A model generated the notes under the pieces. That model saw only the letters and a program-made list of their open reading frames with translations. It had not been told where the DNA came from and ran no database searches. A DNA stretch of 64,000 bases, taken from Caprimulgus europaeus. Taxonomy: Eukaryota > Chordata > Aves > Caprimulgiformes > Caprimulgidae. Both the position numbers and the translations under genes were made by a program. The stretch is from assembly GCA_907165065.1 (NCBI GenBank), contig OU015524.1, positions 992,001-1,056,000 on the forward strand. Reading direction: 5' to 3'. Within the stretch, counting starts at the first letter, position 1. Each line of letters starts with the position of its first letter. This document shows positions 21,621 through 33,600 of the stretch, piece after piece.

Positions 21621-24600
21621 ATGAGGGGTGTGCGGTGAGTGTCCGTAAAGAGAAAACAAACCCAGACAGGCAGAAACCGTTTCAGCCCTGTGAGGGAAAT
21701 TGGGGCTGGGAAAGAGAGACTTACAGAAGCCAAATTTGGTAGGTAAGAAATTAATATGAAGTTCCTGAGGGACTGTGATATTACATCATTATTTAAAACA
21801 ATATAAATGCAAACACATGTATGTATTACATCATAAGGTGAATATTTCCTCCCCGAGCCACTAGATGTAAATGTATAAACATACCCACCAAGCATATAGG
21901 CTGAAGGAGTGAACTACTTGTATATTGGTTGCCTGCCTGGTTTTCATTTAATCAATCTGGAGTGCTTTGGGATCACACTTCATTTATAAGAGGTGAGCAG
22001 TGGATTTCAGCCTAGGATCAGGAGTATGAGAAGTTTTAAAGGCTCCAAAGAGCCAGAGAGCTGTGACACTTTCCACCCGAGGCCTCAGGCAAACAATATG
22101 TTTTTTCACTTCTTTGTTCTCATGAGTGTAATTAAAGCCAATAGAAGACTTTTTAACAAGGAAAAAATTAAGTGTTATGTATTAAACAGAGTAACTGTGT
22201 TATATACATGGTTACAGTGTCACAGTTGATCGCAGAAAGTTGTGGTTGAATGATCAACTTCTTTGTCATACCTATCAAGTAAAAATTGGAGACAAGACTG
22301 AAAAAATGGGTCAAAAATTAGAATCCAGAGTCCACCACAGACATCTGAACATGGCTACTGCCTTGTAGATGTTTGCATTAGTACAATGTATGGTGAAGGT
22401 ATGCGTGGCATCTTTGACTGCTGGTTTGCTATAGAGTAATTAAAAGCTGTAATGCATCAGGCAGGTACAGAAATGGCATACCTGGATCCTTATGCCATAG
22501 GCACAATGGAGATTACCTGCTCATTGCTTCCAGTTCAAATGGGTGCTGGGAAGAAACTCTGTGGTAAATACAACTTGAGGGATAACGAAACATTGAAATC
22601 AACACACTTACTAGAAAGTGCTACTAAAATCTTGATGTCTCCTACCACTTCCAAGTGACCTCTTAGCAGCTGGGTACTGTAAAGTGGCCTGCTTTCATAC
22701 TCCTCTGTGTTAACAAGCATAGTATGAAATACTGTCATCAATAATTAAAATTAAGTGACATCTGTCATATTTACCGAGTGTTATGAATTTTGCAGTGCCG
22801 CCTTTGATTTCATCCTTTCTCTGAGCTCATTGTTCCCTAACCTCATTCATAAAACGTGAATATTTGCCACGTCTTTCACGCATTAGTGAGGTTTTACTTA
22901 TACAGTAAAAGCATTTTTTAAAAACCCAAACATATTTAACATGTATCTAGTTCTGCACGAGCGATCCTGTTCCATCAGTTTAGGCGTATGCAAAGTTGTG
23001 TTACCAAAAGTTGGCAAAAAAAAATTAAAAAATCTGCATGTACAGAAAAGCTGAACAGGTTCATGCTGAAAAAAAACCCAAACCAAAACAAAAGCCCACT
23101 TTCCCAATGAATAAAAGTGTGTGCATTTGATTGCAGCTTGAGAACTTAGCTGCGAGCCGATGCTGTTTATGAAGTTCAGAAGTGCCGCGGTAGCAGTGTG
23201 CGATGTTGAAGGGTTTCTCTGTGGAGCTGTAGCCTCAAGGAGGAGGGGGTTTGCGTTCCCTTGTCGTGGTATGAGCAGCTGGATCAATGGCTAATTGTGG
23301 TGAGGCTGCGTTCCAGGCACTCGCTGCAAACTCCTCGTGCTGCGCTTGCGAGCCCTACTTTCAAATCAAGAGGGATAAATAATGGAGGAGATTGAATGAA
23401 TAATAAACTTAGTTTAGTTTTTAATAGTACTATAAACTGCCTGAGAACTTTTCACTGTATTTTATGAGACAAGGATCTAAAGTGAAATGAAATAGATGTG
23501 GAAGATCTGACAAGTTTCCTAAGAATTTCCCATCGGTGTGATGAGAGCATTGAAAATAAGAGTGAAAAAAAGCTCCTTTTTAAAGTCCTTTGAGCACAGA
23601 GCTTTAAAGTGAGCACTTTTATCTTGGAAAGAGTATGTATCATTAGTGAGGTTTTTCAAAATATCTAACATACCTCATCAATGTAACTAACAGAAGTGAC
23701 TTCATGTTATAGTTCATCTTTCATTCTTGTTAGGGCTGGAAATAAAAAAATCAATAATAGTGATTTCAGTGAAAATATCAAGATTTGTGAGAGGGTGGAA
23801 GTTGTTATAAATAATGAAATTAACTTGATAAATACTGCCTTTTTCCAGATTGTTTTTAAATGCTCTATGATATTTTCAAAGTGAGCTGTGTTGGGCTTTT
23901 TTTTTCCCAAACTACATTTTTATTTCAAAATGGAATTCTTTTTAAGCACTGTAAAAGAAGTCAACAGAACACACACACGCGTTCATAATTTCTCTCCAGT
24001 GGAAACACGTGCCTGTGCATTTTGATCGCCTGAGACCAGGTGAAAAGGCAAATTTTCCAAGCCACATGTTCCTTGGATAATTTGTTTTTAAAAATGGTGT
24101 GGGTAGGAACTCTGCAACTCAGTATGATTGTATGATATTTTAAACACGAATGTGTTTTCTCCTAGGGAAGGAGCAGCTAGATAGAGAGTGTGTGTAGCTG
24201 GGCAGCCACCTGTACTGTGTACCTGAGGAAATGCGACAGACCAGTCACAGTCCCTGTGCTTCTGCAGTTAGTGTCCTGGCAGGGAGTGCAGAGGGGCATG
24301 GAGGGAGGTAACGCAGGTGCCTGGTACCTTCTAGGCAGCTTTGCCCCTTCAGAGCCAGCGTGGGGGTGTGTGTGGCGTGCTGCCTCATCGGCAGGCCCTG
24401 GTGTCTCTGCATCCTTCTGCCAGAGGAGATGGCACTCACTGCAGCGTGGGCTGTCCTGGGGATAGCCACGGCCCAGTGAGTGCCGCAGTGAGGGGGACCA
24501 TACAAACAGAGGAATGAATTTAGATGCTTAATGTAAGGTGCATTGATAAATACAACCCTGGGGACTCAAACAAAATAAGCTCAGACACCCGTATAAAACT

Positions 24601-27600
24601 TAACGATGGAAGTAGAACATTTTTCTGCCTCTTTTCCTCCCAGAAATCCTACTCATCCATATATTCTCTTCAGAAGCCTTGGAGTGTTTACTAAAACAGA
24701 GCACTACATGATAGCAGATAGTTTATACAAGTTAACAGCAAGAGATATGTGTTTGGTTGCCTTCTTTGGGACCTTAGGAAAAACTGAGAGGGTATCTGAA
24801 ATGTTAACTTAATGGACAATAATTTTTTCCGTCCTGAGGGGAACACAGGCATCGTGTGTGTATTTTTGCTTTTATTAATAGCATTTTGATAGCACAGTTA
24901 TAAAGCTTGTCCTTGGCTTGCCTTGAAATATCATACTGACTTCACTTATTACAGAATGTTACTTTAATTTTCCAAGGTGAAATGTGTGCAGAGCAGAAAC
25001 TGCTGAGGAAAATATGGCCAAAACAGTTACATACACCTTTATTTTTAAAGTGCTGTCCAGAAGGGTTTGCAGCAATTTTTGCTGAAGCATAAATTGACCT
25101 AGACAGTAAATGATACATGACCTTAAAAATATCTGAAGTAGCCTTGCTTGAGAATTTTTAGTAGAGAGTTATTAAATGTCAGAGTAATTTACACAAGTGT
25201 AGCCTAGTTTATGCTTTTGCATCCTCCTTCCCTCTTTCTCTCCACCATGCCATCTGAGAACCACAGAAGCTTTAAAAATATTTTACATATATATATTTTT
25301 TTCCTTTATTGTAGAGGTTCATCTTATTTTATTTGTCACACACAGAAAATCTCCTCAAATGTGAGGCTCTAATGTAGCTCACAAAAGGCCCGATCCAGCA
25401 GAGCACTTAAGTACCTGCATAACTTCATCGTGATGACATTTTCCATTGCTCATTAACTGGCATTTAAAGGAAATTTTCCATTGCTTGGTGTCTGGGCATC
25501 TAGAGGAAATTGTCAGCCAAAATGGGTGAGCCATTTAGGAGAATTAGGTCAGGCAGTGAACACGCTACAAGTCACAGAGGTCTGCAGGGAGCCTGGGAGG
25601 TTCAGGCCCCTACAGAAAGCTGGAGATAGCCACTGGCAGGGCCTTCTGTGAAGTATTTGTTATAACGTGGGCTTAACTCCACAGCTGTTCTCCAGTGCTG
25701 AGGGTGAACTGCATCGAGGAGATGAATCACAGTGGTGCAAGACTGCAGGGACTGCTGTTTGTAGAACTTCTGCCTTAAATCGTAGCTGGGCCAGTTATCC
25801 TCAGCGCCACGCTGCCTGGAGACCGCTGAAGAGCTGCTTCTTCTGGAGCCGGTACAGTGACCTGGGCATCTCTGTGTTGTGCTGGCTCACACTGGCTTGC
25901 ACCGCAGAATGACCAGGAGGAGTCCTGAGGCAGTCATCCTCCATCCACTCACTTAATTGCAGCATCTGGCCCTGCTGCCAAGGAGCTTTCAGAGCTTGTC
26001 ACTGCTTTTCACTCGTGTCCTCACTGTTGTCATTTGCTGTACCAAGGAGGACATACAACTTGGGTGATCTTCCCAGCTGAGCTGCACCCTCTGCTACCTT
26101 ATTATTTATACATGAAGATAAGATATAAATAAGGGCAGGATCAAAAACTGTTCATAGAAATTACAGCAGCAAGGTTTCCTTTTTCTTTTCTTTTTTTTTC
26201 CTTAAATCTGTTGATCGTGCTGTATTACAGCTCCAGGCTATCAGGGAGTGAGAAATAGGTTTTCTGTTCTGCTCTCTTAGTTTCTGGAATTTTTTTTAAT
26301 CCCTTATAAGAAAACAAGTTAGAGGGTTCTTTAAAGAACAGGAAATAATAGGTTTCTGGCTTGTTTGGAAAGCCTGACAAATATTAATCTACTCTATATC
26401 CGGTAGATTATTTCCTTTCATCAGTGACAAAAACTGACCTGTATTTGAGACCTCGACTTGCTAAAACTCTCACATGCTACAGTGTAAATCAGTGAAGTAT
26501 TTTGTCAGCTACCAGCCACAAAGCAGTGGATGGCTAGAGAGGACAACTTTTTCATCAAGAAGAAAATAGGCAATCCTTGTTTATTTAAAGTAGGCTTAGC
26601 ATTTGATGGATGCATCTGTTCCAGGAGAGTGTTTAGCCTGCGGTCCTAAATAGCTTACTGAAGAATCAGTGATCAAACTAGTAGGAAATTCTCCAAGTGC
26701 AGTCATTCTCCATTTTTCTCCAACATTCTCAGTGATTTCTGGATAGACTATTTTTATGTCAAATGTTCATAGCTTGCAGTTGAAAAAACAATTTCTGTTA
26801 CAAAAGTGCTTTTTTTTTGAGGTTTTTGTTTTGTAAATTCTAAACATTATCCTTTGAGCCTGTATCCCATTAACTGTAAGCCACAGTTTACATGGAAATG
26901 CATAACAATGAAGGCTCTTCTGTTCCATGTGCATATGTGACTCTTGTTATGCAGCATATACTGCTGCTGGTTTTAATGTTGGGGTGACTGGAGGTTACTC
27001 TCTCCTAACAGCACTTTTGTCATCTCTGCACAATGATTTGAAGTCTCTGACCAGCAGCTCATGGCCACATTAAAGGACCGCTGCCCTGTGTGACCTAACT
27101 GCCATTGGTTGTTTCAGTGACAAAGCCAAGCTTGGAGTGGATATGGAGATTTGGGCCCAGGTCATGGAGCTCTAGTTTCAGGAGTAAAGAAAGAGAAAAA
27201 TTATGATGCCTCACTCATTTTCTGGTGGCACCGTTTCTTTCCCCAAGAAGGTTCTGGCACCTTCCTCAAGCAGGACTGAGTGCTGGGCCCAGGGTCCCTT
27301 CCAGCTTTATGCACCATGGCCTGATGATCCTAATTCACAGAGTGAGCAAACAAGTGCCCAGATAAGAATTAGACACCCTTTTGATTATTAATATTTTCAT
27401 TTATTTCTCAGATGGCTTTTCCTTTTGTCGTATTGTTCACACATAATGCGTCTGACTCTTCCTATGTCACACTACATCTTCGCAGTAATTTTCTGTGCTG
27501 TTCTGTCCCTCTGGATTTTACAGCAGGGGATCAGAAAGGAAGTGCAAGCCCTAGCAGAAATAATAAATCCACTGCCGGTCTTGGAAGGTACTAATTTCTG

Positions 27601-29224
27601 CAAAACAAAATACTGCCTCAATTCTGTTATGGGCTGGAAGGAGTGATCAAAGTGAAATACATTCATTGTGGAATTGGTTTGCAAAGCCTGCTTCTAAACC
27701 CTTACACACTCCTAGATTTCTCTTTTTCCCCTGCACACGTAAACAATGTGGTTGTGTCCAGCTGGGCCTGTGGCACTGAGCCCCATGCAGCTCTCAGGAA
27801 GTTCAGGGATTGCTCCCACACCAGGCCCGTGTCACGAGGCGGGCAGGGAAGCTATGTTGGGCTGGCAAAGGGGTCACTGGGTAACATGAATCTGGGTAAC
27901 ACTGAGGAGATCTGTGAGGGGGATACAGAATGTGGTACTTGTGGGTTGTGCTGGGAGCCGTCCCCATCGTTGCTGCACTGGAGTGCTGGGAGTTACGGCT
28001 GTCTCCCAGCTGCCGGATCGCTGGGAGCACTCAGAAGTCTGTGGCCTGGGTCCTGTGGCTCCAGCTGGAAGGTCGGGGTGGTTGGTCATCGCTGGAGTCA
28101 TCTGACATTTGAAAAAATATTTTAGGAACTGTCCTATAATTACAGATATTTCTAATCTATGCAATCTATCCAATTAGGTTCAACCATGCCCAATTCCTTG
28201 TCTGATTGCCTGAGCCTTTCCGCTTAACCAGTCAGGTTTATTCAATCAGGTGTCCTATAATGTTATTTCCTTCCTTGAGAGTATATGTTATCATCCCCGA
28301 CACAGACTTAAGAATCCCTCCACTTTTCTCTTATTTTAACATCCCCTGTCTCCACAGCAAAGCTCTGTGCTTTAGTTAGGAGTCACCTAGCTGAGGAGAA
28401 ACCTAGGTGAGACTTTGGACCTCATTAGCTTTATTTTTAAGAGACACAGCAAGTATAGGGTAGGCACAATACAGGTAGAATCTCCACAAGTTTAATACAA
28501 CTTAGTTTAAACTGGGGATTCAAACAGTTAACAAGATTAGAAATAATCAGAAATGAATACAGTTGCACAGGCAGTTGACTCACTATTACTGTCATTTCCT
28601 TTTGGCTTTGGTCATGGGGATAACAAGGTAAGAAATAACTGTTTGTTTCCTTTTATTGATTGGTTTGATATTTGAAATAAAGATTATTTTTTTTTATCTG
28701 AACAAGTCTTTTGTAAGTTAATATTATGTTAATTAGAATGGATGTCTTCCTGAGCCTTATTTTCTTGTTCATTTGATCTAATTAGCTGATTAATTTTTAA
28801 TTGCCTACTGAGAGATCTCTACCATATTGTGATTTGTGTTTTACCTTTACATTTGGAAAACAATGGTACGCTTAAAATGACTCTAAAGTATTGTATTGAG
28901 GTATTTCTGCGAGGGATAATTGCAAATTATGATTTCTTCCTGCTTCCTAATTTTAGTGCAATCTACTTTGAGTTAGTGCTCATTAATCAGAAAGGTTTGC
29001 ATAGTGTGGAGCAGTACGAAGGTGTTTCAGTTAGGCAAGCTTCACAGCAGAGGGTCTGGGACTTGGTGATCAAATGGAAATGAAATCCCTTGGCTGTGTG
29101 TGAATACTGCAGTGAACGCTTCCCAGCTTACAACATTTATTCTTTTTCTCCACAATAACGTTCTGAGATTCTCAGAATGAATGTATTAATAAGCTTAGAA
29201 ATAGAGGTTTGAAGTTTTAACAAG
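21621..29224. other. Intergenic, upstream of ETAA1
   Basis: Begins just outside the CpG island. Contains a strong plus-strand splice donor at 21635 and the repeat fragment at 25387. Moderately GC-rich patches at about 24180-24500 and 27750-28110 have open frames on both strands but no family signal, so chance frames are likely. Confidence 0.65.
25387..25425 (+). repeat. Fragment resembling an old amniote palindromic repeat (GGCCCGATCCAGCA type)
   Basis: GGCCCGATCCAGCAGAGCAC followed by TTAAGTACCTGCATAACTT closely follows a repeat I know from reptile and bird DNA (GATCCAGCAAAGCACTTAAG, then a TGCTTAACTT element). Only one arm is visible. No family name is claimed. Confidence 0.45.
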
Positions 29225-30640
29225 GCCAAGTGTTGATTAAAACTTATTTTCTAGTGGTGGAAAATAAATCACAGTTCTTGGCAAGTTATTCCCTGATTGT
29301 TTAAAATTTGCACCTTATTTTTAGACTGAATTAGTCTTGCTGTCACTTCTAGCCCTTGGACGTTGTTCTGCCTTTGCCTGCTAGATTGAAGAGCCCTCTA
29401 TGATCAAATTTTTGTTCCCTGTGGTAAGCACTTGTAGACTGTGATCCAATCATTCTTTAACTTTCTCTTTGATAAGTTAATTGATTGAGCGCCTTGAGTC
29501 TCTTGCAGTAAGACATGTTTCCTCATGCTGTAATTGTTCCCTAGCTTCCTCAAAATCCATGGGATTTTTCAGTCTTTCTTAAAACACCACCATGAACCCA
29601 GTGAAACCCCTAGTCCTTTCACTCATCAGTGATGTGTGAGTGCCAGATAAGATAACATAGCCTCCCTACTCCTGTTTGTTATTGTTTGTACATCTGGTGA
29701 GCACGAGAGCTTTTTGTTACTGCACTGCTCTAGAAATTCATAGTAATCTGGTTACTCCTCATGGCCTCTGTCCCCAAATCCTTGCCTCCTCTTTAGGATC
29801 TCTTTTTCCCAGAGTAGAGTCCTCCCTCGTTAAGTCTTGTCTCATTATACTTGTGCCTTGATCCAGGGCCTTGCTGTTGGCTGTAGTGAAGTACATCATG
29901 TCTGGTTGCACTCACCTAACCTAACTGTCTTCTTCATTATTCTCCATTTTCTAGTCATCTTCCAGTATTGTGAAAATGATATTTTTCTTAACAAAAATGA
30001 AAGATAGCCTAGGAGGCAATAACCAATTCCAATACCAGTGCCTTGTTCCCCAGTTGTGTAGTGATGGCTTAGATGTATCTGCTGTGTAGTTTTTAAGTAG
30101 TTTAAGATGTCATTCTGATTCATCACATCTAATTCTAGCCATCCAAAAAGTAGCTTCTAATGGTTGATAGTTTTCTAAGCTCTTAATAGGCAATGGAGAG
30201 AGAGGGAGACCTTCACAGAAAGATGTAGAGGACTTATCTGAAAAGTCATAAATCACTTTTCAACAGTACCTTTTCCTTTTCATTGACTATAATGGGAACA
30301 CAGAGAAGTTGAGACAGGATGCCAAACTTTTAGACAGCTATGATTACTGTGGATGAATCCCATCTCTTAGGCTTTTTAGCTTTTCAGTCAAACTGTGGTG
30401 TGGTACAGGCGTCCATCAAGATGGTTGCCTTTAGCAGTCCCATTTGTAATCACATCAGAAAACGATATCAAGTTAGCTTGACAAGATCTGCTTTCCAGAA
30501 ACCCATGTGGATCAGCTTTAATTAAATTATCCCTTTTAGTTCTTTATCAAGTTAGTTATCACTTATGTGCCTCTCTTGCTTTTCTATCAGATCTTTTTAT
30601 CAAATTCCTACTTTTTCCACTTTAATATTGACACATATCC
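29225..30640 (-). mobile_element. Ancient, decayed CR1-clade LINE (reverse transcriptase and 3' region), antisense
   Basis: Several separated blocks match, in order, the reverse complement of the old CR1 elements abundant in turtles and crocodilians: 3' region around 29280-29540 (AGATTGAAGAGCCCT, GACTGTGATC, CCTTGAGTCTCTTGCAGTAA), the block near 29640-29820 (TAACATAGCCTCCCTACTCC, CCCCAAATCCTTG, CAGAGTAGAGTCC), TCTTCTTCATTATTCTCCA near 29930, and the RT block at 30450-30560. On the minus strand the last reads HGFLESRSCQANLIS, the conserved CR1 RT motif, still uninterrupted. Many stops, indels and at least one replaced middle segment (about 30000-30380) elsewhere. Ends are approximate. Confidence 0.82.
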
Positions 30641-33600
30641 AAATTGTGCAAAATCTGAGGCTCTGATGTCTTAGGTTTCTTTGTTTGTTTCCACCCCATC
30701 TGTATCAGGTGGGCTTTTCTCTGAGGTGCTCCTGCACTCCCTGCTCGGTCAGCAGTAGGTCTCTGGATGACTTAGAACCATCTCTTAGAAGACCTTGAGA
30801 AGTCTCACCATGCCTGCCCATGTGGAGGGTTCAGTCCTGGAATCTTCACAGTGGAGGGTGAGGTAGTGAGGTTTCTTTATTTTTTTTTTTAGGACTTAAA
30901 GTGAAAAGTTTCATAAATAGATTGTGCATTTCTCTTTCCAAACTCGTGTGTTGTAAAAGGTTTTTTTTAGTATCTGCGGAAAAGCTACCATGTTTTTGGT
31001 TCTTCTTCCTCATTCCTTTTTCTCTGTAAAAGAGAGATGTCCAGAAGTAAACAGAGAGACCATCGTGCCCTGTTGCCCTCTGATTGCAGGGAGGCTTACA
31101 AGGCTGAAGGGAAAGCTATGACCTTGTACTGCCTATGTGGTAAGAGATGAAAACCAAGTTGTTGTTGTTTTGATTTTTTTTTAATGTAATATTATTGCAT
31201 GAGGAGGATGCTCTGGAATAAAGATTTCTGCCTCCAGCTTACAAGGACAGAGGCTTACAAGCCTCCAGCTTGCAGAACAAAAGCGCTAGGAGAAAATGTA
31301 CACAGAGGTATTTTCCTGAACAAGGAAACTCCTCAGAAGCCTGAAACTCTACCTGACAGACAAGAGATACTCTTGCCAGAGAGTTCATTTAGGTATCAAT
31401 ATGCTAAGCTACCTGGTGAACTCTAAAGGCAAGTCATTGCCATCCTGTCCAGCTTAATCCTTCTGCTAGATTTTGAGTAGCACCCCAAAGGATGAAGTCT
31501 CCTATTGCTTTCCAGCCACCCCTGTTCATCTGTTGGAGGGATGTGCTGCCATTGTAGAAGTGGATCCTTTGACAAGATGCCCAAGGATTTCTTGTACCTG
31601 ACCAATGGTACACTGCAATGTCACCAATTATAGGAATCATTTATTTTCTGAAAAGACGGGTTAGAGAAATAACTCAATGACGTGTCCTTCTTCATGGGTA
31701 ATCCAAGGACAGATTGCACTGCAAAGGCAAGATGGCTTTACCTGACAATGATATTTCACACTAACTAATTCTGAGTGTCCTAATAAATATCAGGGAAGCA
31801 GTTAATGTCTAGTGTGACCACTCACTGCTGGAGGTTAGTTTGCCTCAGTTGGAGAGAAGATGTCTGGACTTTTCTTTCTTCTCTTTTCCTAGTTTTATAA
31901 ATTCCTTCGGTTTTTGCTGTTCCCTGCTATTCCTGCCAGTGCATCAGAAGTAAAGGGAGTAGTTCTGCAGTGGCTCATTATAGGAGTTACCTAACCAGCA
32001 ATGAGTTGCATCTCAACGTGAAGGTATTTAAGTGATTACTTCTTGGGAGGTGTTCATCCCAGTGTAAATTACTCTGCCTCAGAACAGATTTTAGCTGGTG
32101 CTGACAGCTTGGATGACTGGCACACTGTCATTTCCATAACACACCTCAAAGGGAAGTGCCAAAAGTAAGTGGCATTAATGGAGCAAAAAATTTCTAGTAA
32201 AATTTTGTCTCAAGGTATGTTGGTAGAAATAGGTTGCCTTCAGTTAATATTTGGGATAAAACAGGATAGACAACTATGATTTTTCTTTCACACTGTTTCT
32301 GGGAGGGGGGTGTCTCAGTTCTTGTAAAAGTGGTGTGTGCTGATACTGCCATGGTTATAACACAATATTGCAGGGTTGATGCTCTTCCTAGGGCATGCTT
32401 GTCCTCTTTTCAGTTGCCTCTGAACTACCCTTTCCTAGCTGTGCTGGTGTCATGAGGACAGCTTATTTTCTGTCCTAGCCATTCTGTCAGAGGTTGCATG
32501 GGGTGAAACTTCTGTGCTGTTGTGGATATTTTGCCTTGGTTTTCCCAAGACTACAGGAGATACAGAGTCATTCTGTGTGCCAGCTAGTCAGTTGTGTTCC
32601 TCTCTTTCTGTTGTCCAGTTAAAACAAAATTTGACCAAAAAAAGTCTTTCTGAAATTAAATTCCTACTAGTATTACAAAAAGCAGTGGTTAGGAAGAGCA
32701 GACAGACCCAGCTTATCATCCCCATTCCTCTGGACAAGGGGATCTCCGCACTAGGGCGATGCTACACATGCTCCAGAGTTCACACATTACTAAACACATC
32801 TCACGTGCACTTTATGAGACAGAGTCTAATCCAGCCGTGGGATGCAGAATCAAAGCGAGCCACACTTTGTAAGTTTACAGCTCAGGAAATGGAGAGAAGC
32901 TGCTTTCCTTCTGCTCCCTAGAACAGAAATCCTTTTCAAAAGAAGGTTGGTTCCAGCCTGTGTTGTGGAAGTGTGCTGCATGTGATTTCACCCCATTAGC
33001 GGTGATGGTCACCATTCGGTCCGCTGAGTGGTGACGTGATGTACTGGGGGAAGGGTTGTTCCCAGTGTTATCAGGATAAATCTTCCTATGAACGCTTGAC
33101 CAAGAACACACATGTTTTCCAATTATGTCTGTTTAAAGAAACCAGCCATTTCCCCACAGTACTGTAGAATTTTTACTTTTTTTTTTTCTGGCAAGAGATG
33201 TGAAGAATTTGCAATTTCTATGTGTTATAATGGGTTTCCATGCAGAAATGGTTCACGTCCTGGTTCGTAAAGCAGGATGCGTGTAGCCCACAGGTTTGTT
33301 GGGTTTCATTTGTTTAGCATGGCGTGGCTAGGTCCTGGAACTGGCTTCTATGAGGTCATTACCCTGCTGCTTAAACAGTGTGATGAAAAGGGCATGATAA
33401 TGCACTGCTGGGAGATTATTGCCAGACACTTTGCAAACAAAGCTGCTGAAAGGAGAGCAGTTGTGAGACCTTCAGTGTGGTGGGTAATTAGCAAGCAAGT
33501 AGGAATTAAAGGAAAGGGTACATGGCGTGATATAGTGATTATGTGCAGATAAGTAATGTTTTGAATACTCCCTTTTGGTAACTCTAATGAGAATACAGCT

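Noticed and set aside
27643-28125. 160-codon plus-strand open frame
   Set aside because: Overlapped by equally open frames on both strands in a GC-richer patch; residue content has no family signal.
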